Assembly (NCBI GenBank): GCA_024635815.1
Contig: JAGXIG010000055.1
Span: 1 to 13,489 of the forward strand
Reading direction: 5' to 3'
Length of the DNA: 13,489 nucleotides
From: Salegentibacter sp.
GTDB taxonomy: Bacteria > Bacteroidota > Bacteroidia > Flavobacteriales > Flavobacteriaceae
The position numbers were made by a program, and so were the translations under genes. Of the stretch, positions 1 through 8,331 are shown in pieces; position 1 is the first letter of the stretch; every line of letters begins with the position of its first letter. The notes beneath the pieces were generated by a model. The model ran no database searches. It was not told the origin of the DNA and saw only the letters and a program-made list of their open reading frames with translations.

Positions 1-158
1 ACATAGGTGAAATTGGGATCTGTGGTATATCCCATAGGAAAATCAGGATTGTCATTTTGACTATACCCTTGAATATTAGCTGATAATAAAAGAATTAAAT
101 AGAAGCTCCATGAACCAGTCTTCAATAATATTAAGTAAGGATTGTAATTTTGTTTCAT
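1..158 (-). CDS. N-terminus of an exported protein, cut by the left edge
   Basis: On the minus strand an open frame starts with ATG at 158-156 and stays open to the window edge, giving 52 complete codons. The translation has basic and polar residues, then a hydrophobic core (residues about 17-28, FYLILLLSAN), then a small polar stretch with a plausible signal peptidase I site near residue 33 (GYSQ), typical of flavobacterial exported proteins. The mature part begins SQNDNPDFPMGY. Too little is present to name a family. The gene is divergent from the macroglobulin gene, separated by 865 nt. A weak promoter candidate lies about 25-50 nt upstream of the start on the minus strand (TTTG, 15 nt, TCTATTTG). 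The frame and signal-like profile are seen; secretion is inferred; the function is unknown. Confidence 0.6.
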   Translation of the reverse strand, partial: MKQNYNPYLILLKTGSWSFYLILLLSANIQGYSQNDNPDFPMGYTTDPNFTY

Positions 159-197
159 ATAAATTTAAGAATAGGAAAATGGCAAATAGATATATTT

Positions 198-211
198 CTT
201 TTGCACAAAAG
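198..211. promoter_or_regulatory. Near-palindrome in the putative promoter of the left-edge gene
   Basis: CTTTTG (198-203) and CAAAAG (206-211) form a six-pair inverted repeat around a 2-nt centre. Read on the minus strand it overlaps the TTTG of a candidate promoter (TTTG, 15 nt, TCTATTTG) for the exported-protein gene that starts at 158. It could be an operator or a chance AT-rich palindrome. The promoter match is imperfect (7 of 8 at -7, with short spacing). Confidence 0.2.
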
Positions 212-355
212 GAATTAAAAAAAAATATAATTAAAGAGAGGAAGTAATACTACTACATAAGCTTAAAGGTTTTATAGATTGGGGGACTGTTAAAATTTTT
301 AACAAAGCGAATATATTGTTTAATTTTAACATTCAACAAAAATACCGTTCAGAAA

Positions 356-369
356 GGGGGAAAACCCCC
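356..369. repeat. GGGGG-AAAA-CCCCC hairpin
   Basis: Five G at 356-360, a four-A loop at 361-364 and five C at 365-369 (a sixth C follows) form a compact hairpin. There is no T-run on the plus side. On the minus strand it is followed only by a short TTTCT, so it is a poor intrinsic terminator. Its role is unknown. Confidence 0.45.
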
Positions 370-451
370 CTCCTAAAATATATAGTATAAAAAGTTAAGA
401 TTCAGTAAAACAGGATAGGTTATTCGAAAAGTCATTAGTCAATTGTATCAC

Positions 452-480
452 TCAGGAAAATTAAACTAAAAATTTCCTGA
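452..480. repeat. Imperfect inverted repeat
   Basis: TCAGGAAAATT (452-462) and AATTTCCTGA (471-480) pair as ten base pairs with one bulged A around an 8-nt A-rich loop. It lies in noncoding DNA. There is no T-run after it, so it is not an obvious terminator. It could be a protein-binding site or chance. Confidence 0.3.
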
Positions 481-997
481 TTCAGCAAAAACAGCCCGAA
501 TAGCATAAAACGTTAATTTTTGTTAAAGCAATTCACTCCCTTACCGCTTCTATTTTTCCTGTATGTTAAAAGAATAGCCTAGCATTATAGTGGATTCAGG
601 ATTGAATTAAATTCGTCTCTAGTCTTTGAAATTTTCTAAAACGCCATTATAAATTCTGTTCATGTATAGCCTTTTTATTATTTATTGCCAAATGATTATC
701 TTTGATATGCGAAGTGAAAAATCACCAATAAAAGTACTCTAATCGTCAACATTTTTTAAGTTATTTTGGGGAAGTCTCGTAAAATAAGACCTTCGAGAAA
801 ATAGTTTGATTCTTTTGGCGAGATCACTAATTTTTTAGCAAGCAATAGCGGGTGGAATTAGCTTCCTTTTTTAACCAGTCCTTGGTGGTAATCTCCGGAG
901 TATTTTAAGAATTCATTTCTAAAAACCCAGGGTGACATACAATTTTTAGCACCTATTCTCAGCTTTTTAGTATCTTCATAACCTACTATAACCTTCG

Positions 998-1015
998 TCA
1001 TCATCATCATCATCA
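998..1015 (+). repeat. (TCA)6 trinucleotide run just upstream of a start codon
   Basis: Six perfect TCA units end 8 nt before the ATG of the macroglobulin gene, within the expected ribosome-docking region. Copy-number change here would alter leader length without changing the reading frame. On the minus strand it encodes the five consecutive Met of a spurious frame. Confidence 0.8.
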
Positions 1016-1023
1016 ACTGCTTT

Positions 1024-4000
1024 ATGAAGAAATTTTTACTTTTTTGCATTGTGCTTATTTCCAGTATTTCTTTTGCTCAGGAAAAATTCGAAAATAAATG
1101 GAAAGCTGTAGATTCCCTCGAGTTGCAGGGACGCAATGAATCGGCGGCAGAAATCGTTTTAGAAATACTCAAAGAGGCACGGGAAGCCAAAGATTACAAT
1201 AACTTCATTAAGGCTAAGCTGTTTTATTATAAATTCTACCAGGTTCATCAGGAAAATTCCAACGAGCATATTCTTGCCGATCTTGAACACAGTATTTCTA
1301 CACTTCCTGCTCCACCTAAAAATATAATGCTAAGCTATAAAGCAAGTTTTCTAGAGAAGTATCTAAACAGTAATCGATGGAACATCAGGGACCGCACCGA
1401 AATTGATAATCCCGAAGCCATGGAAATCGAAACCTGGTCTGCAGCAACTTTGCAGGATTCTATCGCACACAATTACAAACTTTCGCTTCAAGATGAGAAA
1501 ATACTCATAGAAACTTCAGCGGGAAATACAGCAGCGCTTTTAGTAGAGAACCTACTTTATAGAAAATACCAGCCCAGTTTATACGATATTTTAGCCCATC
1601 GAGCCCTGGCGTATTTCTCCGATTCCGGGAATTTCCGGTCGGTTTCTACGGCTAATGAATTTGCTTTTGATAATGAAGCTTTATATGGAAGTACCTCAGA
1701 ATTTTCTCAAATAAATTTTCCTGAAACAGTAAAAGAAAGTCCCGAAGTAAGCGTGCTTAAAATCTACAAAAACCTCGAAAATTTGCACGCTGAAAATGAA
1801 AATTTAGAAGCATTTATTTTTAATCAACTGGAACGCCTGGATTATGTAAAAACATTTTACAAAGGAGATCAAAAATTTAAGAAATACCTTGAAGCACTGG
1901 ATAGGTTAAACGGAAATTTTGAGCAGGAGCCTGCCCGCGCGCTTATCCTTTTTGCCCAGGCAATGCATTATTATGAACAGTCTGAAGAAACCAATGATGA
2001 TAGCGGGTTAAAACATCCGGAATTTCTGAAAAATGCGGGGGATTTATGCGATAAAATTATTGAAGAATTTCCAAACTCGGCAACTGCCCAGTATGCTTAC
2101 CGACTTAAGAGTTCAATTACCGCTGTGCAAATTAATGCAAAAGTCCAGGAAATACTTTCTCCCCAAAAACCCGGCAGAATCTATGTTTCCTATAAAAACC
2201 TGGATTCAATTGAACTGAAAATCTATAAAGTGCCAGAATCTTTTCAGAAAAAACTCACCTATAGAAATCAGGATTCGATCATAAAAAATTATACTGAAAA
2301 AGAGCCATTTTTTAGAAAATTTGTTAACCTTCCAAAGTCTGAAGATCATAACCTGCATTCAACAGAATTTGTATTTCCGGGGCTCGAAAAAGGCAATTAC
2401 TTACTTTATATTTCGGGTGTTAATAGTGAAGAAAATCAAGGTTTTACTTTTCAATTTATTCAGGTTTCCAACCTTGTTTTAGCGCAAACCCGTTTTGATA
2501 AATATGCTTTATACCGTTCCATTGATCGAACTTCAGGGCAAAATATTTCGGGAGCAAAAATTGAATTTTTTCATGATAACAATAAGATTAGCCGAACAGG
2601 AAAAACCGATAAATACGGGGAATTAAAAGATAATTTATCCAGGAGCAATAGGCGCTCGGGCAGGATTAGGATCAGCAAAAATGGCGATACTTTAAATACC
2701 AATTACTGGTCGGGTTATTATTATCAGAATGAAGAAAAGGAGACAATACTGGCGAAATCTATGCTCTATCTTGATCGCGCTATTTACCGTCCCGGTCAAA
2801 AAGTTTTCTTTAAAGGAGTTTTGTTACAATATAAAAATAAGCAGACCAGCACCGTGCCTGGGGAATTTGTTGAGGTTTATGTAGATGATGCCAATGGGGA
2901 GGAGATTCAAAATTTTAAGCTTAAAACCAATAAATACGGTTCTTTTAATGGGGAGTTCACACTTCCTTCTACCGGAATAACCGGGGCTTTTAAAATTTAT
3001 ACCGAAGAAAATATTGATGATAAAACCGAATTCTGGAAAACATTAGGAGACAGCGATGGTTATATAGAAAGCGGGGTTTCTTTTAATGTAGAAGAATATA
3101 AAAGACCAACTTTTGAGGTGGTTTTTGATACCATAAAACAAACTTTTAGCCCTAAAGATACTGTTGAAATTACAGGAAACCTAAAATCTTTTATGGGCGC
3201 CAAATTAAATAATACACCTCTCACTTTTGAAGTTTATCGTGAAAAAAGAATTAGCTATTGGTGGCGTGATCATTATACCGAAAAAACACTTATTACCAAC
3301 GATAGCCTCACCACCACTGCTGAAGGGAATTTTTCTATAAAATTCCTTGCCGATGTAAAAGAAGAAGATTTAAAAGAGAAAAATTTAATTTACAGGTACA
3401 GCATTAAAGCTACGGTCACCGATGTTAGTGGTGAAACCCGGGACGCCCAGGCCTCACTTAAAATCGGGAACAAAAACTTATTGTTAAACCTGGAAATGCT
3501 GGAGGGTTATACGCCTTTAGATAGCTTAAACCCAAGTATTCAGGCTGTAAATTTAAATGATAATTTGGTTTCGGTAAAGGGGAAATTGCGAATTTATAAA
3601 TTACAGGCTCCTAATAGAATTCTGCAAGAAAGATTATGGGAAGCTCCCGAGATTGCTATAATTCCTGAAGAAAAATTCAAAGAATTGTTTCCTGAAGAAC
3701 CTTATAAAGCAGAAAACAAACCTGAAAACTGGTCCCGGGGTAAACTTCAGTATGAATCTGCTTTCAATACCGATAATATTTACGAGCCAAAAATTCCTAT
3801 AAACGATAATTGGAAATCGGGAAAATATGTACTGGAATTAAAAGCTGAAGACGGCAATAATACTGACTCAATTCAACAAACCTTTAATATTATTAAACCT
3901 GAAGATGATTATTTACCGGACAACGAGCGTTTTGATTTTACGGTTAAAAATAGTGATTTTAGAAAGGATAAGCGCATAGAAATTTTACTACAAACAGCTT

Positions 4001-7000
4001 ATAAAAATCTTCATTTGGAGATTTCAGCTTTTAACAAGAATGAGCAAATTTTCAGGGAATTTGTAAAATTAAACGGAAATGAATTAATTGAAATTCCGCT
4101 AAAAGATTCCATTTCCGAGACATTGGAAATAAGAATTTCAGGAGTGAAAAATAATTCTTTAATCCAGGAAAGTAGACGAATTTCAATTCCTATAAAAACA
4201 AAACAGCTTAAAATAGAAACCGAAACTTTCAGAAATAAGATCGAGCCGGGAGTAGAAGAGACCTGGAGTTTTAAAGTTACTGATGAAAAAGATGAAGTTC
4301 CAGATGCCGAGCTACTGGCTTCTATGTATGATGCTTCGTTAGATCAGTTTAAAGTCAGCAATTGGAAAACCGAAGCCGGTTTTACCCGAACTTATCTAAA
4401 TTTTCCTGATTTCAATATTTCCAATATTGGAGAGGTAGCCCTTTTTTCGAACCGCTTTGGCAGACGGCCGATCTATAGAAACCAAAAAAAACTATTTGAT
4501 AAATTGGATCTTTTTGGGTTTAATTTTTCTAATCCCAATAGTTATCAATACCGCCAATATTTAAGTCGGAAAAAGAATAAAGAAGGTGCTGACGAATTAA
4601 AAGGAAATACCAGGGGAAAAGTGACTGATACTGATGGCCTTTCTTTACCCGGCGTAAATATAATTATTAAAGGAACCGATAAAGGCACCCAAACTAATTT
4701 TGATGGGGAATTCGCTCTTGACGCTAAAGCGGAAGACATCCTGGAAATTTCATATTTGGGTTATGGAACTTATGAATACCGGGTTGGAGAGGCCAAGGAG
4801 CTGTATGTAGTTATGGAAGAAGATGCTTCCGCGCTAGATGAGGTGGTTACCGTTGGTTACGGCCAGCAGGCAGAAGATGAAGAGGGATTGGTGGAAGGAG
4901 AGGCATTTGCAGCATCAGTAAACGGGATGATTCGCATTCGCGGAAATTCATCTTTGGATGAAAATGCTGCATTGTTTATTGTAGACGGTAAAATGACCGC
5001 CGAACTCGATATTGACCCTTCTAATGTTCTTACGGTAGAAACGCTGGAAGGTGCTGAAGCTACTGCACTTTATGGGGCTAGAGCAGCAAATGGGGTTATG
5101 ATTATAACTACCAAAAAAGGGATGGAAGACCTGCAAAATTTGGAAGCCAGGAGAAACTTAGATGAAACTGCTTTCTTTTTGCCAGAATTAAACCTGGATA
5201 AAAACGGCAAATTACAATTTACTTTTACTTCTCCCGAAGCTCTTACAAGATGGAAGTTAAGGCTATTGGGACATACCCGGGAGTGGGCGACCGGGCAGTA
5301 TGAAAATACAATTGTAACGCAGAAAGAACTAAACATTATTCCCAATCCTCCTCGATTTTTAAGGGAAAATGATACGATTTTATTTAAATCAAAAATCACT
5401 AATCTTTCCGGGGAAAGTATTTCTGGAACTGCGATGTTACAGCTTTTTGATGCCATAACGATGAAGCCCATTGACACGCTACTGGGGAATATTTCAAAAG
5501 CAAAAAACTTCAATTTACAGGCTTCGGCGAGCCAGGCGATGGCCTGGGAACTAATTATTCCGGAAGGCGTGCAGGCGGTAAATTATAAAGTCCTGGCAAA
5601 AGCAGGGGATTTTACCGATGGGGAAGAGAATTTACTTCCAGTACTAACCAACCGAATGTTAGTGAAAGAAAGTTTAGCATTCTTTGTCAGGGCCGGTGAA
5701 ACCGAAAATTATGAATTTAAAAACCTAAAAGAAAATACTTCAAGCACATTAGAACATCATAAGTTCAGTTTAGAATATACCTCAAACCCTGCCTGGTACG
5801 CCGTGCAGAGCCTGCCTTATTTAATGGAGTTTGAACACGAATGTTCTGAACAGAACTTTGCACGTTTATATGCCAACAGCCTTGCATCGCATATTATGAA
5901 CAGTCAGCCGAAAATTAAAGAGGTTTTTGAAGCCTGGGAAAAAGACAGTGCTTTGGAAAGTCAGCTTGAAAAGAATGAAGAATTAAAATCGCTTGTACTT
6001 GCAGAAACTCCCTGGTTAAGGGATGCCCAATCGGAAACTTCCCAAAAACAAAGAATTGCAAAGCTTTTTGAACTGAATAAACTTGCAAAAGAAAAGTCAG
6101 ATATTTTAAAAAGGTTAAAACGTATGCAGAATAGTTCCGGGGCTTTTCCGTGGTTTTCGGGTGGGCGGGACAATAATTTTATTACCCGCCATATTGTTGC
6201 CGGTTTTGGTCATCTTAAAAAACTGGGAGTGGGAATAGATGATTCAGCAATTATAAAAAATGCTATTTCTTACCTGGATAAAGAGATAATTGAAAACAAG
6301 AAATTTTATGATTATCAGGACAATCAAAATTTTTATAAAAGCACCAACAGTTTACATTATTTATATGCCCGAAGTTATTATTTGGAAGAATTCCCCCTTT
6401 CCGAAGAAAATCAGGAAATCGGAGCTAAAATTATCGAAGTACAAAAAGAAAGCTGGTTGGAAGCCAGTCTTTATAACAAGGGATTATTAATGCTGATTTT
6501 CTCCAAAATGAACGAAAAGGAAACTGCGGAAAATATTATGATTTCCCTTAAGGAAAGCGCTGTAAAATCTGAAGATTACGGAATGTACTGGAAGGAAAAT
6601 AAAAGCGGCTGGCATTTCTATAGCGCACCGGTGGAAACCCAGGCATTGCTGATAGAAGCTTTTTCAGAATTAGAAGAATTGGCAGCAGTGGAAGAGATGA
6701 AAATATGGCTTTTGCAAAACAAGCGCACCAACCACTGGCCCACTACCAAAGCCACTACCGAAGCGACTTATGCTTTATTAAAGCAGGGGGAAGACTGGCT
6801 ACAAACTGAAGATAATACACAGTTAAGAGTGGGCGGTCAAGAAATTCCTTCAGAAAAATTGGAAGAAACTGCAAAAGAAGCCGGTACTGGTTATAGAAAA
6901 ATAAGCTGGACAGCAGATGAAATTAGCGATTCTTTCAGTGAAATAATTATAGAAAACAATAATAATACTGCCGGTTTTGGAGGAGCATACTGGCAGTATT

Positions 7001-7461
7001 TTGAAGATCTCGACAAGATAGAAACATATAATAACTCGCCTTTAAATGTTGAAAAGGAACTGTACTTAAACGTTTCAGGAACTTCGGGGAAAAGCCTGAA
7101 GAAGATAAGTACTCAAACCCCAATAAAAACGGGAGATCTGGTAACAGTTCGTTTGGTGGTAAGATCAAATGCAGATATGGATTATATTCATCTAAAAGAT
7201 ATGCGCGCCAGTGGTTTTGAGCCTACCAATGTGCTCAGTGAATATAAATATCAGGATGGTACAGCATATTATGAGAGCACCCGCGATGCTGCTACCCATT
7301 TCTTTTTTGACAGCCTAAACAAAGGGACTTATGTGCTGGAATATACCGTACGTGCCAATAATCCTGGTAAATTTTCTAATGGAATTACCACTATAGAAAA
7401 TATGTATGCTCCAGAATTTTCCTCCCATACCAAAGGAATTAGGCTTCAAATTGAAGAGTGA
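1024..7461 (+). CDS. Alpha-2-macroglobulin-family protein with inserted SusC-type plug module
   Basis: A 2145-residue exported thioester protein. Macroglobulins trap proteases: bait cleavage triggers a conformational change and the thioester bonds covalently to the attacker. Domains seen: a type I signal peptide (1-18, SFA/Q, no lipobox); a helical, TPR-like N-terminus to about 365; MG1-like strands (about 375-480); MG2 (about 577-680, YLDRAIYRPGQ); further MG and bait-region-domain segments (to about 1180); then an insertion. The insertion is a carboxypeptidase-regulatory-like beta domain (1194-1265), the SusC signature DEVVTVGYG (1272-1280) and a TonB plug (about 1296-1366, IRIRG, IVDGK, LYGARAANGV, TTKKG). 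The A2M/MG7 domain follows (from about 1387, with W1410 in RWKLRLLG), then a thioester domain (about 1582-1925) with C1607-S-E-Q1610, and an MG10-like C-terminus (about 2020-2145). The start is fixed by the signal peptide. It is much longer than Escherichia coli YfhM (about 1650). A role in protease defence is inferred; the job of the insert is unknown. Confidence 0.92.
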   Translation: MKKFLLFCIVLISSISFAQEKFENKWKAVDSLELQGRNESAAEIVLEILKEAREAKDYNNFIKAKLFYYKFYQVHQENSNEHILADLEHSISTLPAPPKNIMLSYKASFLEKYLNSNRWNIRDRTEIDNPEAMEIETWSAATLQDSIAHNYKLSLQDEKILIETSAGNTAALLVENLLYRKYQPSLYDILAHRALAYFSDSGNFRSVSTANEFAFDNEALYGSTSEFSQINFPETVKESPEVSVLKIYKNLENLHAENENLEAFIFNQLERLDYVKTFYKGDQKFKKYLEALDRLNGNFEQEPARALILFAQAMHYYEQSEETNDDSGLKHPEFLKNAGDLCDKIIEEFPNSATAQYAYRLKSSITAVQINAKVQEILSPQKPGRIYVSYKNLDSIELKIYKVPESFQKKLTYRNQDSIIKNYTEKEPFFRKFVNLPKSEDHNLHSTEFVFPGLEKGNYLLYISGVNSEENQGFTFQFIQVSNLVLAQTRFDKYALYRSIDRTSGQNISGAKIEFFHDNNKISRTGKTDKYGELKDNLSRSNRRSGRIRISKNGDTLNTNYWSGYYYQNEEKETILAKSMLYLDRAIYRPGQKVFFKGVLLQYKNKQTSTVPGEFVEVYVDDANGEEIQNFKLKTNKYGSFNGEFTLPSTGITGAFKIYTEENIDDKTEFWKTLGDSDGYIESGVSFNVEEYKRPTFEVVFDTIKQTFSPKDTVEITGNLKSFMGAKLNNTPLTFEVYREKRISYWWRDHYTEKTLITNDSLTTTAEGNFSIKFLADVKEEDLKEKNLIYRYSIKATVTDVSGETRDAQASLKIGNKNLLLNLEMLEGYTPLDSLNPSIQAVNLNDNLVSVKGKLRIYKLQAPNRILQERLWEAPEIAIIPEEKFKELFPEEPYKAENKPENWSRGKLQYESAFNTDNIYEPKIPINDNWKSGKYVLELKAEDGNNTDSIQQTFNIIKPEDDYLPDNERFDFTVKNSDFRKDKRIEILLQTAYKNLHLEISAFNKNEQIFREFVKLNGNELIEIPLKDSISETLEIRISGVKNNSLIQESRRISIPIKTKQLKIETETFRNKIEPGVEETWSFKVTDEKDEVPDAELLASMYDASLDQFKVSNWKTEAGFTRTYLNFPDFNISNIGEVALFSNRFGRRPIYRNQKKLFDKLDLFGFNFSNPNSYQYRQYLSRKKNKEGADELKGNTRGKVTDTDGLSLPGVNIIIKGTDKGTQTNFDGEFALDAKAEDILEISYLGYGTYEYRVGEAKELYVVMEEDASALDEVVTVGYGQQAEDEEGLVEGEAFAASVNGMIRIRGNSSLDENAALFIVDGKMTAELDIDPSNVLTVETLEGAEATALYGARAANGVMIITTKKGMEDLQNLEARRNLDETAFFLPELNLDKNGKLQFTFTSPEALTRWKLRLLGHTREWATGQYENTIVTQKELNIIPNPPRFLRENDTILFKSKITNLSGESISGTAMLQLFDAITMKPIDTLLGNISKAKNFNLQASASQAMAWELIIPEGVQAVNYKVLAKAGDFTDGEENLLPVLTNRMLVKESLAFFVRAGETENYEFKNLKENTSSTLEHHKFSLEYTSNPAWYAVQSLPYLMEFEHECSEQNFARLYANSLASHIMNSQPKIKEVFEAWEKDSALESQLEKNEELKSLVLAETPWLRDAQSETSQKQRIAKLFELNKLAKEKSDILKRLKRMQNSSGAFPWFSGGRDNNFITRHIVAGFGHLKKLGVGIDDSAIIKNAISYLDKEIIENKKFYDYQDNQNFYKSTNSLHYLYARSYYLEEFPLSEENQEIGAKIIEVQKESWLEASLYNKGLLMLIFSKMNEKETAENIMISLKESAVKSEDYGMYWKENKSGWHFYSAPVETQALLIEAFSELEELAAVEEMKIWLLQNKRTNHWPTTKATTEATYALLKQGEDWLQTEDNTQLRVGGQEIPSEKLEETAKEAGTGYRKISWTADEISDSFSEIIIENNNNTAGFGGAYWQYFEDLDKIETYNNSPLNVEKELYLNVSGTSGKSLKKISTQTPIKTGDLVTVRLVVRSNADMDYIHLKDMRASGFEPTNVLSEYKYQDGTAYYESTRDAATHFFFDSLNKGTYVLEYTVRANNPGKFSNGITTIENMYAPEFSSHTKGIRLQIEE

Positions 7462-7525
7462 TTTTCTTTTGAACTTAAAGATATGTGCAATACTCGCATA
7501 AGTGAATTTGACTGACAAAAACAAA

Positions 7526-7554
7526 GTTGTAATCCCAAAATAATTATAGCTTTG
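7526..7554 (+). promoter_or_regulatory. Bacteroidota-type promoter of the riboswitch-pnuT operon
   Basis: GTTG (7526-7529, three of four to TTTG), a 17-nt spacer, then TAGCTTTG (7547-7554), a full match to the Bacteroidota -7 element TAnnTTTG. Transcription would start around 7559-7561, exactly where the aptamer's closing stem begins. That positional agreement supports the call. Confidence 0.65.
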
Positions 7555-7559
7555 CACTC

Positions 7560-7652
7560 GAAATGGGGTGCATGCTATAAGGCAGGCTGAGATGATACCC
7601 AGGAGTTTTTTACTCCGAACCTGATCCGGGTAATGCCGGCGTAGGGATTTTC
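7560..7652 (+). ncRNA. TPP riboswitch (THI element)
   Basis: The conserved cores of the thiamin pyrophosphate aptamer are present: GGGGTGC (7565-7571), CTGAGA with ACCC (about 7587-7600, the pyrimidine-binding arm) and CCTGATCCGGGTAATGCCGG followed by CGTAGGGA (about 7620-7647, the pyrophosphate-binding arm). A variable stem GGAG/CTCC sits between the arms. P1 pairs GAAAT at 7560-7564 with the AT-rich stretch after GTAGGGA. Bound TPP normally represses the downstream gene. The sequence between the aptamer and the pnuT start (7653-7722) is the expression platform. The element supports assigning the next gene to thiamin transport. Confidence 0.97.
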
Positions 7653-7657
7653 TAAGT

Positions 7658-7699
7658 TGAGGTTGCATTCCTGCAATTTTCACCTGCTTCATCTCCTCA
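7658..7699 (+). promoter_or_regulatory. Candidate expression platform of the TPP riboswitch
   Basis: Within the leader, TTGCA (7663-7667) and TGCAA (7672-7676) form a five-pair hairpin with a TTCC loop, directly followed by four T. An outer pairing TGAGG (7658-7662) with CCTCA (7695-7699) can enclose it. The short hairpin plus T-run could be a weak terminator. Alternatively the structures may compete with the aptamer's 3' strand. Pairings were found by eye with no energy calculation. Confidence 0.4.
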
Positions 7700-7722
7700 T
7701 TTCATTGGTTAAAACGAGAACA

Positions 7723-8331
7723 ATGATAGAGGATTTTTTTACACACCTTACCTGGTTACAAGCCGTAGGGACTACTTTTGGGGTTGTGCAGGTATTACTG
7801 GCCCGAAAAAACAACATTCATAATTATTTGTTCGGCATCGCGGCCATTCTTATAAGCCTTTGGGTACTTTACCAGTCAAAACTTTATGCCGATATTATTT
7901 TAAACCTCTATTATCTGGTGATGAGTATTTATGGCTGGTTTTACTGGAGGTATGGTAAGCAAGAAGAACAAGAAACCCCAATTTCTTACTCAAGCAAATC
8001 AGAACATTTAAAAGCCATTGGAATTGTATTGGTTTGTTTTACAGCAATGAGTTACTGGCTGAGGTTTCATACCAATTCTGATGTTCCGTTTTGGGATGCC
8101 GGTGTGAGTGGATTTGCCTGGGCGGGGATGTGGCTTATGGCGAAAAGGAAAATGGAGAACTGGATTTTTCTGAATATCAGTAATAGCATCTCCATTCCAC
8201 TGCTTATCTACAAAGAATTATACATATATGCCGGATTGACCATTTTCCTCTTTATTGTAGGAACTTCTGGTTATTTTAAATGGCGAAAAATTGTTAGGAA
8301 TGAAAGAAGACAGCAGACTGCAAGCGCTTAG
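7723..8331 (+). CDS. pnuT: PnuT-type thiamine transporter (PnuC family)
   Basis: A 202-residue inner-membrane protein of the PnuC family of vitamin facilitators. About seven hydrophobic segments are visible (roughly 11-27, 35-51, 57-75, 97-115, 125-140, 147-163, 167-185), with family features: NLYYLVMSIYGWFYW (61-75), W147 followed by N151 and N154, and a terminal GYFKWRK. The PnuC fold alone would suggest nicotinamide riboside uptake. The TPP riboswitch immediately upstream makes thiamine the likely substrate, as in known Bacteroidota PnuT. Such transporters work by facilitated diffusion with intracellular phosphorylation; no thiamin kinase gene is visible here. The ATG at 7723 is chosen over an upstream TTG at 7657 because the latter lies inside the riboswitch platform and would add 22 residues unlike the family. 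The gene overlaps the next by 32 nt. Confidence 0.85.
   Translation: MIEDFFTHLTWLQAVGTTFGVVQVLLARKNNIHNYLFGIAAILISLWVLYQSKLYADIILNLYYLVMSIYGWFYWRYGKQEEQETPISYSSKSEHLKAIGIVLVCFTAMSYWLRFHTNSDVPFWDAGVSGFAWAGMWLMAKRKMENWIFLNISNSISIPLLIYKELYIYAGLTIFLFIVGTSGYFKWRKIVRNERRQQTASA

Larger units (their letters stand above)
159..1023. other. Long noncoding stretch between divergent genes
   Basis: 865 nt with no convincing gene. It is AT-rich with frequent stops in all frames. It holds a near-palindrome CTTTTG-CA-CAAAAG (198-211), a five-pair GC hairpin (356-369), an imperfect inverted repeat (452-480) and a (TCA)6 run (998-1015). An open minus-strand frame at 858-1049 is discussed under rejected items. 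No clear TTTG/TAnnTTTG promoter was found close to the macroglobulin start. The leader of that gene may be long, or its promoter may deviate from consensus. Confidence 0.6.

Noticed and set aside
400..500. Approximate direct repeat of GATTCAG(T/C)AAAA near 400 and 480
   Set aside because: It is short, AT-rich and imperfect, with only two copies; compatible with chance and not CRISPR-like.
858..1049. A 63-codon minus-strand open frame overlapping the macroglobulin start
   Set aside because: It overlaps the signal-peptide codons of a certain gene, its N-terminus is built from the (TCA)6 run read as Met repeats, and I recognise no family. It could hide a degraded gene fragment, but the sequence alone does not support that.
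4545..5513. Several minus-strand open frames inside the macroglobulin gene
   Set aside because: They are antisense shadows of the conserved insert and A2M domain and have no recognisable protein features.
7657..7722. A TTG start that would extend PnuT by 22 residues
   Set aside because: It falls in the riboswitch expression platform and would add residues without family likeness; the ATG at 7723 gives a normal PnuT length.
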